From Lentisphaerota bacterium (lineage in GTDB: Bacteria > Verrucomicrobiota > Kiritimatiellia > JAAZAB01), in the NCBI GenBank assembly GCA_016182435.1, contig JACPGN010000057.1:1-9234 (forward strand): a stretch of DNA of 9,234 nt. Direction: 5' to 3'. This document shows, piece by piece, positions 1-5,681 of the stretch; the stretch's first letter is position 1, and each line of letters begins with the position of its first letter. The notes under the pieces are model-generated. The model searched no databases. It saw nothing but the letters and a program-made list of their open reading frames with translations, and was not told the origin of the DNA. Both the position numbers and the translations under genes were made by a program.

Positions 1-1
1 T

Positions 2-1696
2 CTCCTGCCTATCCGTGGAGATATCGAAGACCGTCTCGCCCAGCTTGATGCCGGGGCCTATGATCTGGCGCTGATGGCCGGCGCGGCCCTGCGGCGGCTC
101 GGCTTGGACGACCGGATTGCCGAGTGGATTCCATTGGCAGACCTGCTTCCGCCGGAAGGGCAGGGCGTCCTGGCGCTGACCTTCCGGGCCGGCGACCCTT
201 TTTTTCTGCGCTTGCGCAGCCTGTTCGTGAAGGCCGTGGCCTTTGTCGGCGCCGGAACAGGCGATGCGGCGGCGTGCACGCTCGCCGGGCTCAGCGCCAT
301 GCGCCGCTGCGAAGTGTGCCTCCACGATTCATTGCTGGATTCAGCGTTGCTGGAGGCGCTGCCCAATGGCGCGCGACGCTTTGATGTGGGCAAACGCTGC
401 GGACAACATGCCTTAAGCCAATCCGAAATCAGCGCCCTGATTGCAACGGAAACGCGCAAGGGCTATTCCGTTGTCCGGCTCAAGGGTGGGGACCCCGGCT
501 TGTTCGGCCGGTTAGCCGAAGAAATTGAAGAGCTCGATCGTCTGCATTTGCCTTACCGGGTTATCCCCGGCGTAAGCAGTCTCAATGCCGCAACCACCGG
601 AACGGGAATGCTGCTGACCCGGCGCGGCCTCTCGCGCGGGTTCTGTGTCTTGACACCGCGGCAGCAGGGGGGAACTTTCGGGCCGGTAACGGGCCAGGAG
701 CGCGCCAGGCTGCCGGTGGTTTTTTTCATGGCTGCCGGTGTGGTCAAGGAAGTCGCGCAGCAGTTGATCGGCGATGGCACGCCGCAGAATTGTCCGGCCG
801 CCATGGTGTTCAATGCCGGGAGCGATGATGAAACTGTTATCCGCGCTGAAATCGGCCGACTGGCCGCGGCGCTGGCTGGCCGCCAGGATGATCTGCCGGG
901 GGTGCTTATCGTTGGCGAGGTAACCGCTTTTGGTTTCCGGAAGGAAGCCGGCGCTTTTGCCGGCCGGCGTATTCTCCTGACCTGCAGCCGGGATCTTCAG
1001 GACAAGGCCGCCGACCAAGTCCATGACCTTGGCGGTGTGCCGGTCCGGCGTCCCCTGATCCGGCTCACGCCCAATCCGGAAGCGCTTGAATGTGTCCGCC
1101 ATATTGGACAATATGACTGGGTTGTCCTGACTTCGCCCGCGGCGGTTCGCTGTTTCAATGAGATAATGGAGCAATTGGGAACCGATGCGCGCGCGATCCC
1201 CAAACTCATGGCCGGCGGACCGGGCACGTCCGGGGAAATGCGGAAGTTCCGGCTCATGCCTGAGGCGGAACCGCCCGAGAATTTCGGCGCCGGCGGGCTG
1301 CGCCAGACGGCCGGGGATCTGATTAAGCGGGGCGATAAGGTCTTGCGCTTGAGGTCCGACAAGGCCGGCGGCGAGCTGGCCGAGGCCTTGAGCCGGATGG
1401 GCGGCGTGGTGGACGATTGCATCTTGTATCGGAACGAGGCTGTGACGTATGATGCGCTGCCGGAGTTCGATGCGGCATTTTTTGCCAGCGGCTCGGCGGT
1501 GGAGGCCTTTGATGAGCTGTGGGGCAAGGAGGCGCTCAAAGGCAAGACCATTCTGGCCATTGGCCAGCCGACCGTGGCGGTCCTGAAAGCGCATGGTCTT
1601 TCCGCGGACGTGATCGGTCCGGAACCGACCGTTGAAGCCAGCCTGGCGACGCTCGCCGGAAGGTATGTGCGTCAGGCCTTGGGAGACCTTTTATGA
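2..1696 (+). CDS. Fused HMB synthase (partial, domain 3 missing) - uroporphyrinogen-III methyltransferase - uroporphyrinogen-III synthase
   Basis: The frame is open from the window edge, so the N-terminus is missing; 564 residues are visible. Residues 1-75 match the end of domains 1-2 of hydroxymethylbilane synthase (HemC): LPIRGDIEDRLAQLDAG, LMAGAALRRLGLDDRI, then PPEGQGVLAL. The usual third domain, with the cofactor cysteine in a GGC context, is absent; after LRLRSLF the protein passes straight into the methyltransferase. Residues 76 to about 315 are SUMT/CobA-like (SAM-dependent methylation of uroporphyrinogen III at C2 and C7): VGAGTGD, DVGKRCGQH, VVRLKGGDPGLFGR, VIPGVSS. Residues from about 318 to the end resemble HemD, which closes and inverts ring D (GRRILLTCSRD, YDWVVLTSPAAV, AAFFASGSAVEAF, AIGQPTV). 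The protein would act in the cytosol on the common siroheme/heme/cobalamin trunk. The SUMT section begins at an in-frame GTG (227) that could be an old independent start, though no Shine-Dalgarno site is evident. The stop overlaps hemB (ATGA). CobA-HemD fusions are known; HemC joined without domain 3 is odd. Confidence 0.85.
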   Translation, partial: LLPIRGDIEDRLAQLDAGAYDLALMAGAALRRLGLDDRIAEWIPLADLLPPEGQGVLALTFRAGDPFFLRLRSLFVKAVAFVGAGTGDAAACTLAGLSAMRRCEVCLHDSLLDSALLEALPNGARRFDVGKRCGQHALSQSEISALIATETRKGYSVVRLKGGDPGLFGRLAEEIEELDRLHLPYRVIPGVSSLNAATTGTGMLLTRRGLSRGFCVLTPRQQGGTFGPVTGQERARLPVVFFMAAGVVKEVAQQLIGDGTPQNCPAAMVFNAGSDDETVIRAEIGRLAAALAGRQDDLPGVLIVGEVTAFGFRKEAGAFAGRRILLTCSRDLQDKAADQVHDLGGVPVRRPLIRLTPNPEALECVRHIGQYDWVVLTSPAAVRCFNEIMEQLGTDARAIPKLMAGGPGTSGEMRKFRLMPEAEPPENFGAGGLRQTAGDLIKRGDKVLRLRSDKAGGELAEALSRMGGVVDDCILYRNEAVTYDALPEFDAAFFASGSAVEAFDELWGKEALKGKTILAIGQPTVAVLKAHGLSADVIGPEPTVEASLATLAGRYVRQALGDLL

Positions 1697-2579
1697 ACGT
1701 ATTTCCCGAAGTCCGCCTGCGCCGGTTGCGGCGCACGAGGGCCTTGCGTCGGATGTTCGATGCGCCTTTGCCCGGCCCGGAGAAGTTCATCTGGCCGGTG
1801 TTTGTCGTGGAAGGAAATCGCCGCCGGGAACCGATTGAGGCCATGCCCGGGCAAAGCCGCCTGAGCGTGGATCTGCTCAAGGCCGAGCTTGACCGGGTCG
1901 TGCGCATGGGCATCGGCGGCATTCTGGTCTTCGGTGTTACGGAAGAAAAGGATAAGGACGCTACCGGCGAGGCCGCTTACCATGAGAACGGCGTGGTGCA
2001 ACAAGCGCTGCGCGCGCTGCGGCCGGCCTTTCCGGACCTGGTGATTTTTACCGACGTTTGTCTCTGCGCCTATACGCGGCATGGTCATTGCGGGCCTTTG
2101 ACGGCGTCCGGCGACGTGGATAATGACCAGGCCAATACGATCCTGGCGAAGGTCGCTCTCTCGCATGCATGAGCTATTCCTCGAAGTTCGCTTCGGCGCT
2201 TTACGGGCCCTTCCGCGAGGCGGAGAAATCGGCGCCGCAGAGCGGCGACCGGCGCGGCTACCAGGCACCCTACCGCGACTTGCGCCAAGCGCTCCGCGAA
2301 TCGCTCCTGGATGAAGCCGAAGGCGCCGATATTCTCATGGTTAAGCCCGCGCTCTTCTACTTGGATATTATCACGCGCCTGCGCTCCGCCAGCCACCTGC
2401 CCATTGCCGCTTACCATGTCAGCGGAGAGTATGCCATGCTCATTGCCTCCGCCGAGCGGGGTTGGGGCGACCTGCGTGAAATGGCGCGGGAAGCCACGGC
2501 GGCGATTATGCGCGCCGGCGCCGATCTCATCATTTCCTACTGGGCCAACCGCTACGACGAAATCTTCAAGGAGCTTTGA
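1693..2579 (+). pseudogene. hemB: Delta-aminolevulinic acid dehydratase (porphobilinogen synthase), disrupted by an internal deletion
   Basis: HemB condenses two 5-aminolevulinate molecules to porphobilinogen. The first frame (1693-2172, 159 aa) holds the N-terminal half: RRLRRTRALRRMF, WPVFVVEG, EAMPGQSRLS and the zinc-binding pattern DVCLCAYTRHGHCG (Cys123, Cys125, Cys133), so a zinc-type enzyme. It runs to GDVDND and ALSHA, then stops. The second frame (2169-2579, 136 aa) resumes at MSYSSKFASALYGPFREA and has both family active-site lysines (K6 and the Schiff-base K59 in MVKPALFYLD), then YHVSGEYAM to the end. Compared with E. coli HemB, about 34 residues between ALSHA and MSYS are missing, including the GAD-IAPS-MDG strand and its substrate-contacting residues, and the frame changes. 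The halves meet at GCATGCATGAGC, giving an ATGA stop/start overlap. The start has GGGAG seven bases upstream and overlaps the preceding stop. As written it should not make a normal enzyme. A deletion in the organism and an assembly error are both possible. Confidence 0.85.
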
Positions 2580-2586
2580 GCGGGGT

Positions 2587-3906
2587 ATGGATTCCCAAGC
2601 GTGGTTTGAGCGGGCGTGCCGGGTGATTCCGGGCGGGGTGAATAGTCCCGTCCGGGCCTTCAAATCGGTAGGCGGCCATCCCGTGTATATCGCCGGCGGC
2701 CAGGGCGCGCGGATGACCACGGTGGAAGGACGCGAACTGACCGATTTCTGCGGCTCATGGGGACCGCTCATCCTGGGCCATGCCCGGCAGGAAGTCATTG
2801 AGGCCGTCTGCCAGGCCGCGCGCCAGGGGACCAGTTTCGGCGCCAATACGCCCCGGGAGGTGGAATTCGCCGAATGCCTGTGTGAAATGGTTCCTTATTT
2901 GGAGATGGTTCGCTTAGTCAGTTCCGGCACGGAAGCGGTTATGACCGCAGTGCGCTTGGCGCGCGGCTTTACCGGGCGGAACAAAATCATCAAGTTTGAC
3001 GGCTGCTACCACGGCCATACGGATGCCATGCTGGTCGCCGCCGGCAGCGGTCTGCTAACGGGCGGGATTACCTCATCGGCCGGCGTGCAGTCGGCGGTGG
3101 CGGCCGATACCATCGTATTAGCCTATAATGATCTTAGCGCCGTGCGCGAAATTGCCGGCCGCTTGGGCAAGGACTTGGCGGCAATTATTGTCGAGCCAGT
3201 GGCGGCGAATATGGGGCTGGTCCTCCCGGCGCCGGGCTTTTTGCAGGGATTGCGCGAAGTCGCCAGCCGGAGCGGCGCGCTATTGGTTTTCGACGAAGTT
3301 ATCACCGGGTTCCGCTTCGGGGCTACGACCTATGGCGCTCTGTGCGGGGTCACGCCGGACTTGACCTGCCTGGGCAAGATTATTGGCGGCGGTTTGCCGA
3401 TCGGCGCCGTGGGCGGACGCAAAAAAATCATGGAGCTGCTGGCGCCGCTGGGTCCGGTTTATCAAGCCGGCACGCTGAGCGGCAACCCAGTGGCGGTCGC
3501 CGCCGGACAGGCCACGCTGCGGCTCTTGAAGAAAGAGAATCCTTATCCCGCTTTGGAACGGCTGGGGACCGAGCTTGCCGACGGCCTGAATGCAGCGGCC
3601 CGCGAGAAGGCTATGTCGCTGCAATGTATCCGCCTCGGCGGGGTCTTCACGCCTTTCTTCTGCTCCGCCGTGCCCACCGATCTGAGCGGCGTCAAGCAGT
3701 GTGATACAAAACAGTATGCCGCCTTCTTTCGCGGGATGCTGGCGCGCGGCTTTTATCTGGCGCCGTCCCAGTTCGAGGTCGGCTTCATCTCGGCGGCGCA
3801 TAGCGATGCTGATATTGAAGGCTATCTGGCAGCGGCTGATGAAACGCTGGGCGAAATGAGTTCGTGCCACAAAAGTGCCACAAAAGCAGTTGACAATGCA
3901 AAATAA
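2587..3906 (+). CDS. hemL: Glutamate-1-semialdehyde 2,1-aminomutase
   Basis: A PLP enzyme that converts glutamate-1-semialdehyde to 5-aminolevulinate, the last step of the C5 pathway, in the cytosol. The 439-residue product spans the whole family: IPGGVNSPVRAFKSVGG near the N-terminus, SSGTEAVMTAVRLAR, DGCYHGHTDAML, IVEPVAANMG, the PLP aspartate segment FDEVITGFRFG, and the cofactor lysine K264 in GKIIGGGLPIGAVGG, followed by AGTLSGNPVAVAAG. The ATG at 2587 fits the usual N-terminus (DSQAWFERACRVIPGG) and lies 7 bases after the hemB stop. The nearest strong Shine-Dalgarno match, AAGGAG at 2568-2573, is 13 bases away, so translation may partly depend on coupling with hemB. The last 15 or so residues (SSCHKSATKAVDNAK) go beyond the usual end; they are encoded by the tandem repeats at 3864-3885 and the promoter at 3890. 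Presence of HemL implies ALA synthesis from glutamyl-tRNA. Confidence 0.96.
   Translation: MDSQAWFERACRVIPGGVNSPVRAFKSVGGHPVYIAGGQGARMTTVEGRELTDFCGSWGPLILGHARQEVIEAVCQAARQGTSFGANTPREVEFAECLCEMVPYLEMVRLVSSGTEAVMTAVRLARGFTGRNKIIKFDGCYHGHTDAMLVAAGSGLLTGGITSSAGVQSAVAADTIVLAYNDLSAVREIAGRLGKDLAAIIVEPVAANMGLVLPAPGFLQGLREVASRSGALLVFDEVITGFRFGATTYGALCGVTPDLTCLGKIIGGGLPIGAVGGRKKIMELLAPLGPVYQAGTLSGNPVAVAAGQATLRLLKKENPYPALERLGTELADGLNAAAREKAMSLQCIRLGGVFTPFFCSAVPTDLSGVKQCDTKQYAAFFRGMLARGFYLAPSQFEVGFISAAHSDADIEGYLAAADETLGEMSSCHKSATKAVDNAK
3864..3885 (+). repeat. Two exact tandem copies of an 11-bp unit, GTGCCACAAAA
   Basis: GTGCCACAAAA occurs twice head to tail (3864-3874 and 3875-3885), inside the extra C-terminal codons of hemL. 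Four bases separate the second copy from the TTGACA at 3890. The one-turn spacing and position suggest a pair of regulator sites on the same DNA face, but no known regulator is recognised. Confidence 0.6.
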
Positions 3907-3917
3907 CCTGTTATATG
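3890..3917 (+). promoter_or_regulatory. Sigma70-like promoter with extended -10
   Basis: TTGACA (3890-3895) is a perfect -35 hexamer. After a 16-bp spacer comes TATATG (3912-3917, 4 of 6), preceded by TG at 3909-3910, an extended -10 arrangement. The predicted transcription start, about 7 bases further on, would coincide with the ATG at 3925, giving a leaderless transcript. It lies within the end of hemL and would read the remnant ORF. Confidence 0.45.
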
Positions 3918-3924
3918 GCATGGC

Positions 3925-4077
3925 ATGTATATCAAAAGGATAGCCGAAGCTGCTCTTATAAAATTGCTGGCTGGAAATAAGGTCGGAATCGTGCTTGAGG
4001 TCGAACTCTTCACTGCCGGCAATCCTTTTGTTGGTCACCAGGCCCTCGGCGCCGGGCAGTCGGGAATCGGGAATTGA
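3925..4077 (+). pseudogene. Short remnant resembling the N-terminus of an AAA ATPase (DUF4143-type)
   Basis: A 50-codon frame starts with MYIKRIAEAALIKLLAGNK followed by VGIVL. This resembles the first residues of the common bacterial ATPases of the type M-x-IKR-x-(L/I)E-x-x-LL-x-LL-x-GNKV-x-x-LxGxRQ(V/T)GKTT. The resemblance stops just where the Walker A loop (GARQVGKTT) should begin. The rest (from EVELFTAGNP) is unrelated, and the frame ends at TGA. No Shine-Dalgarno site precedes the ATG, but a promoter is placed so that a leaderless message could start there. The best reading is a truncated relic of a longer gene. The family assignment is from memory and rests on about 24 residues, so it is tentative. 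Confidence 0.35.
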
Positions 4078-4098
4078 CCGGCAAGGCCGCGGTCTTAA

Positions 4099-4125
4099 AG
4101 GGGCGCCGACGCCCTTAATTTTTTT
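4099..4125 (+). terminator. Rho-independent terminator downstream of hemL and the ATPase remnant
   Basis: AGGGGCG (4099-4105), loop CCGA, then CGCCCTT (4110-4116) form a 7-bp stem with one G-U pair, followed by AA and seven T, with a further T-rich stretch to 4133. It would end transcription from the hem operon or the 3890 promoter before the Fur-controlled promoter. Confidence 0.65.
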
Positions 4126-4136
4126 ATATTTTTATC

Positions 4137-4166
4137 TTGACAATGATTATCATTTTCAGATAGGCT
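4137..4166 (+). promoter_or_regulatory. Promoter of the outer-membrane protein gene, overlapped by the Fur box
   Basis: TTGACA at 4137-4142 is a perfect -35. The -10 is poor: GATAGG at 4159-4164 or TAGGCT at 4161-4166, at spacings of 16 or 18. The Fur box lies between and over these elements, as expected for repression by blocking RNA polymerase. Transcription would give a leader of roughly 145 nt before the start codon. Confidence 0.45.
4139..4157 (+). promoter_or_regulatory. Fur box (ferric uptake regulator operator)
   Basis: GACAATGATTATCATTTTC agrees with the classical 19-bp Fur consensus GATAATGATWATCATTATC at 17 of 19 positions. The mismatches are symmetric and near the ends, and the core AATGATTATCATT is a perfect dyad. 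The site overlaps the -35 hexamer of the gene downstream. From established Fur biology, this predicts repression with iron and expression when iron is scarce. Confidence 0.8.
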
Positions 4167-4312
4167 CTCCGGCGAATGGGCAAAATCCGCCCCGGGGTTT
4201 GACCGTCCCAGCGGGAGAAAAGGCCCGGGAAAGGAGGCATAAAAGCAGGCATTCAGCCGAGGGGTCGGGAAGGCAGAACACGAGGTTTTCACTAAAAATG
4301 GAGGTAAAAAGC

Positions 4313-5026
4313 ATGAACGCGAAGCGGATTGCGACCATGATTCTTTGGGTCGGCCTGGCGGCCGGCGGTTATGCCGATCACCGCAGCTATGTCTGGACCT
4401 ACGAGTACCTGACCATGCCGGCGGGAACCGCGGAGGTGGAGTATTATTTTACGGCGAAAGTGCCCGATAGCAGCGTGAGCAAGGCCAGCACCTGGGAACA
4501 TTGGGGCGAGCTCGAATATGGGCTTACCGATAATTGGGACTTGAGCCTCTACCAGACCTGGAAACAGAGCTTCAGCACCAACGCCAGCAGCTTCAAATAT
4601 GAAGGCTTCAAGCTCCGCACGCGTTACAAGCTGTTCAAGAGCGGCGCGTTCCTGGTGGACCCCGTGCTTTACCTTGAATACATCCGCAAGGCCGGCCTGG
4701 AGCAGGCCAATGTGCTCGAGGGCAAGTTGATCGTGGCCAGGGATATCGGCAAGGTCAACCTGGCCTACAATGCGATTGTAAAGAGCGAGCTGGAGAGCGG
4801 CGGCGAAACCGAACACGAATACGCCGCCGGAATGAATTACGATCTTCCGGCGGGCCTGAGCGTCGGACTCGAATCCAAAGGGAATTATACGGAAAATAAA
4901 TATGCGCTGGGTCCGACTGTATCCGTGGAAACCGGCCCGTTCTGGGTTACCGCCGGCGCGGTTTTGGGCCTGAATGAGCGCACCGAGGATGTGCAGGCCC
5001 GCATGCTGGCGGGCTTTGGGTTCTAA
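4313..5026 (+). CDS. Putative outer-membrane beta-barrel protein of unknown function, Fur-controlled
   Basis: The 237-residue product begins with a signal peptide (MNAKRIATMILWVGLAAGGYA, cleavage probably after A21). The mature part starts DHRSYVWTYEYLTMPAGTAEVEYYFT. The rest alternates short polar/hydrophobic stretches rich in Tyr, Trp and Gly (LEYGLTDNWDLSLYQTW, FKLRTRYKLF, YLEYIRKAG, GKVNLAYNAIV), ending in GFGF with a terminal Phe, the usual beta-signal of barrels folded by BamA. The ATG at 4313 has GGAGG eight bases upstream; an in-frame ATG at 4298 overlaps that site and is less likely. It stands alone between the terminator at 4099 and the repeat region. The Fur box suggests a part in iron or siderophore/heme handling, or a protein shut down when iron is plentiful. 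I do not recognise the family function. It is not a TonB-dependent receptor: it is too short and has no plug domain. Confidence 0.75.
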   Translation: MNAKRIATMILWVGLAAGGYADHRSYVWTYEYLTMPAGTAEVEYYFTAKVPDSSVSKASTWEHWGELEYGLTDNWDLSLYQTWKQSFSTNASSFKYEGFKLRTRYKLFKSGAFLVDPVLYLEYIRKAGLEQANVLEGKLIVARDIGKVNLAYNAIVKSELESGGETEHEYAAGMNYDLPAGLSVGLESKGNYTENKYALGPTVSVETGPFWVTAGAVLGLNERTEDVQARMLAGFGF

Positions 5027-5066
5027 CGGGGTCGGTGTGTTAATCAGCAATCCGGCGGAGACCCCG
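5027..5066. repeat. Inverted repeat directly after the outer-membrane gene
   Basis: CGGGGTC (5027-5033), starting right after the stop codon, is matched by GACCCCG (5060-5066) across a 26-base spacer. It could fold as a hairpin at the mRNA end, but no T-run follows, so it is not a standard intrinsic terminator. Confidence 0.35.
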
Positions 5067-5130
5067 CTGTGGGATGGGCAGGTAGGGATCGCTCGCCGAG
5101 CAAGTCCGTCAAGCGTTTTGCCTTTTGTCG

Positions 5131-5208
5131 GTCATTCCCGCGCAGGCGGGAATCCAGAATAGACTTGATTTGTTCTGATCCTGGATTCCCGATTAGATCG
5201 GGAATGAC
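5131..5208. repeat. Interspersed inverted-repeat element with GTCATTCCCG ends (REP/MITE-like)
   Basis: The 78-bp unit has inverted ends GTCATTCCCG and CGGGAATGAC and two internal hairpins: ATTCCCGC-GCAG-GCGGGAAT (5134-5153) and ATTCCCGAT-TAG-ATCGGGAAT. It also has an inner inverted pair, GGAATCCAG / CTGGATTCC. The two halves are thus mutually complementary as well as self-complementary. Elements with this GGTCATTCCCGC...GCGGGAATCCAG pattern are dispersed through many environmental genomes. No coding capacity is seen. It sits between the outer-membrane gene and the YHS-type gene. Confidence 0.75.
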
Positions 5209-5274
5209 AAACGCAGCGCTCTCGCCGCATGGTACTGAACGACGACCGTGCCAACAAGTCGGGAAGCCGAATTC

Positions 5275-5290
5275 GACCCACGGACCCACG
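5275..5290. repeat. Tandem 8-bp duplication GACCCACG x2
   Basis: GACCCACG is repeated exactly at 5275-5282 and 5283-5290, directly before the CTTCG-type inverted repeat. It may be a target duplication or slippage product at the edge of that element; no function is evident. Confidence 0.4.
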
Positions 5291-5325
5291 GTAGCATCTG
5301 CCTTCGCTAAGAAGCTACGGCAGAT
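5291..5325. repeat. CTTCGCTAAGAAG-type palindromic repeat
   Basis: ATCTGCC (5296-5302) pairs with GGCAGAT (5319-5325). Inside, GTAGC (5291-5295) can instead pair with GCTAC (5314-5318), so two alternative foldings exist around TTCGCTAAGAAGC. Units built on GCCTTCGCTA..GAAGCTACGGC recur widely in uncultured PVC-like and related genomes (recalled, not searched). It ends 27 bases before the start of the YHS-type gene, so it lies in that gene's leader or promoter region. Confidence 0.6.
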
Positions 5326-5352
5326 CAATTGCTATAGAGGAGAGCATAAGTA

Positions 5353-5655
5353 ATGCAACTCCCAATTGCAATCGCGGTCCTGGTAATGCTGGCGGCGCGT
5401 GCCTTAAGCCAGGAGACTAACGCGCCGCCAGCGGCGGCAGCCGACCGCAAGCCGCAGACCACCTGCCCGGTGATGGAAGGCAAGCGGATCGAGAAGATTT
5501 TTTACGTGGACTATGAGGGCTATCGCATTTACTTGTGCTGCAAACCCTGTGTAAAAGCGGCCAGGAAGAACCCGGAAAAGTACCTGAAAATATTGCAAGC
5601 GCAGGGTGTGACCCTGGAAAAAGCGCCGGAAAATACTGGAACCACTAAACGGTAG
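5353..5655 (+). CDS. Small exported YHS/TRASH-like metal-binding protein
   Basis: The 100-residue product has an N-terminal signal segment (MQLPIAIAVLVMLAARALSQ), then an Ala/Pro linker. The domain from residue 37 on reads CPVMEGK, FYVDYEGYRIYLCCKPC, NPEKYLK, with Cys38, Cys62, Cys63 and Cys66. A CP motif followed by Y-x-x-Y-x-G-x-x-x-Y-x-C-C-x-x-C and NP-x-K-Y(L/I) is typical of YHS and TRASH-like domains that bind copper or other soft metals, here outside the cytoplasm. GAGGAG at 5337-5342 gives a 10-base spacing to the ATG. It converges with the hicBA pair, whose last stop is 20 bases away on the other strand. The copper redox operon nearby on the minus strand makes a copper-related role plausible, but there is no shared transcription. 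Family-level call is good; the metal and the function are inferred. Confidence 0.8.
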   Translation: MQLPIAIAVLVMLAARALSQETNAPPAAAADRKPQTTCPVMEGKRIEKIFYVDYEGYRIYLCCKPCVKAARKNPEKYLKILQAQGVTLEKAPENTGTTKR

Positions 5656-5681
5656 AAAAAAGAATGCAGAGCAAACTACCG
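5650..5681. repeat. Inverted repeat spanning both convergent stop codons
   Basis: CGGTAG (5650-5655) and CTACCG (5676-5681) face each other over 20 bases. Each arm contains the TAG stop of one of the two converging genes (the YHS-type gene and hicA). An A-run/T-run lies in the loop. It might act as a weak shared transcription end; a 6-bp stem with a long loop is not strong evidence. Confidence 0.25.

Noticed and set aside
512..1594. Long open minus-strand frame (360 codons) opposite the fused tetrapyrrole gene
   Set aside because: It is a mirror of a GC-rich coding frame; the plus-strand product has clear SUMT and HemD motifs, while this one has no recognisable domain.
3280..4038. Minus-strand frame of 252 codons over the end of hemL and the following gap
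   Set aside because: It lies mostly antisense to conserved hemL sequence and shows no family motif.
4160..4312. Cobalamin riboswitch in the leader of the outer-membrane gene (AAAATCC, CGGGAAGGC pieces)
   Set aside because: The B12 box (GCCACTG) and the AGTCAGGAxACCTGCC segment are missing, so the likeness is superficial.
4292..5050. Minus-strand frame of 252 codons opposite the outer-membrane gene
   Set aside because: The plus frame has a promoter, Fur box, Shine-Dalgarno site, signal peptide and barrel pattern; the antisense frame has none of these.
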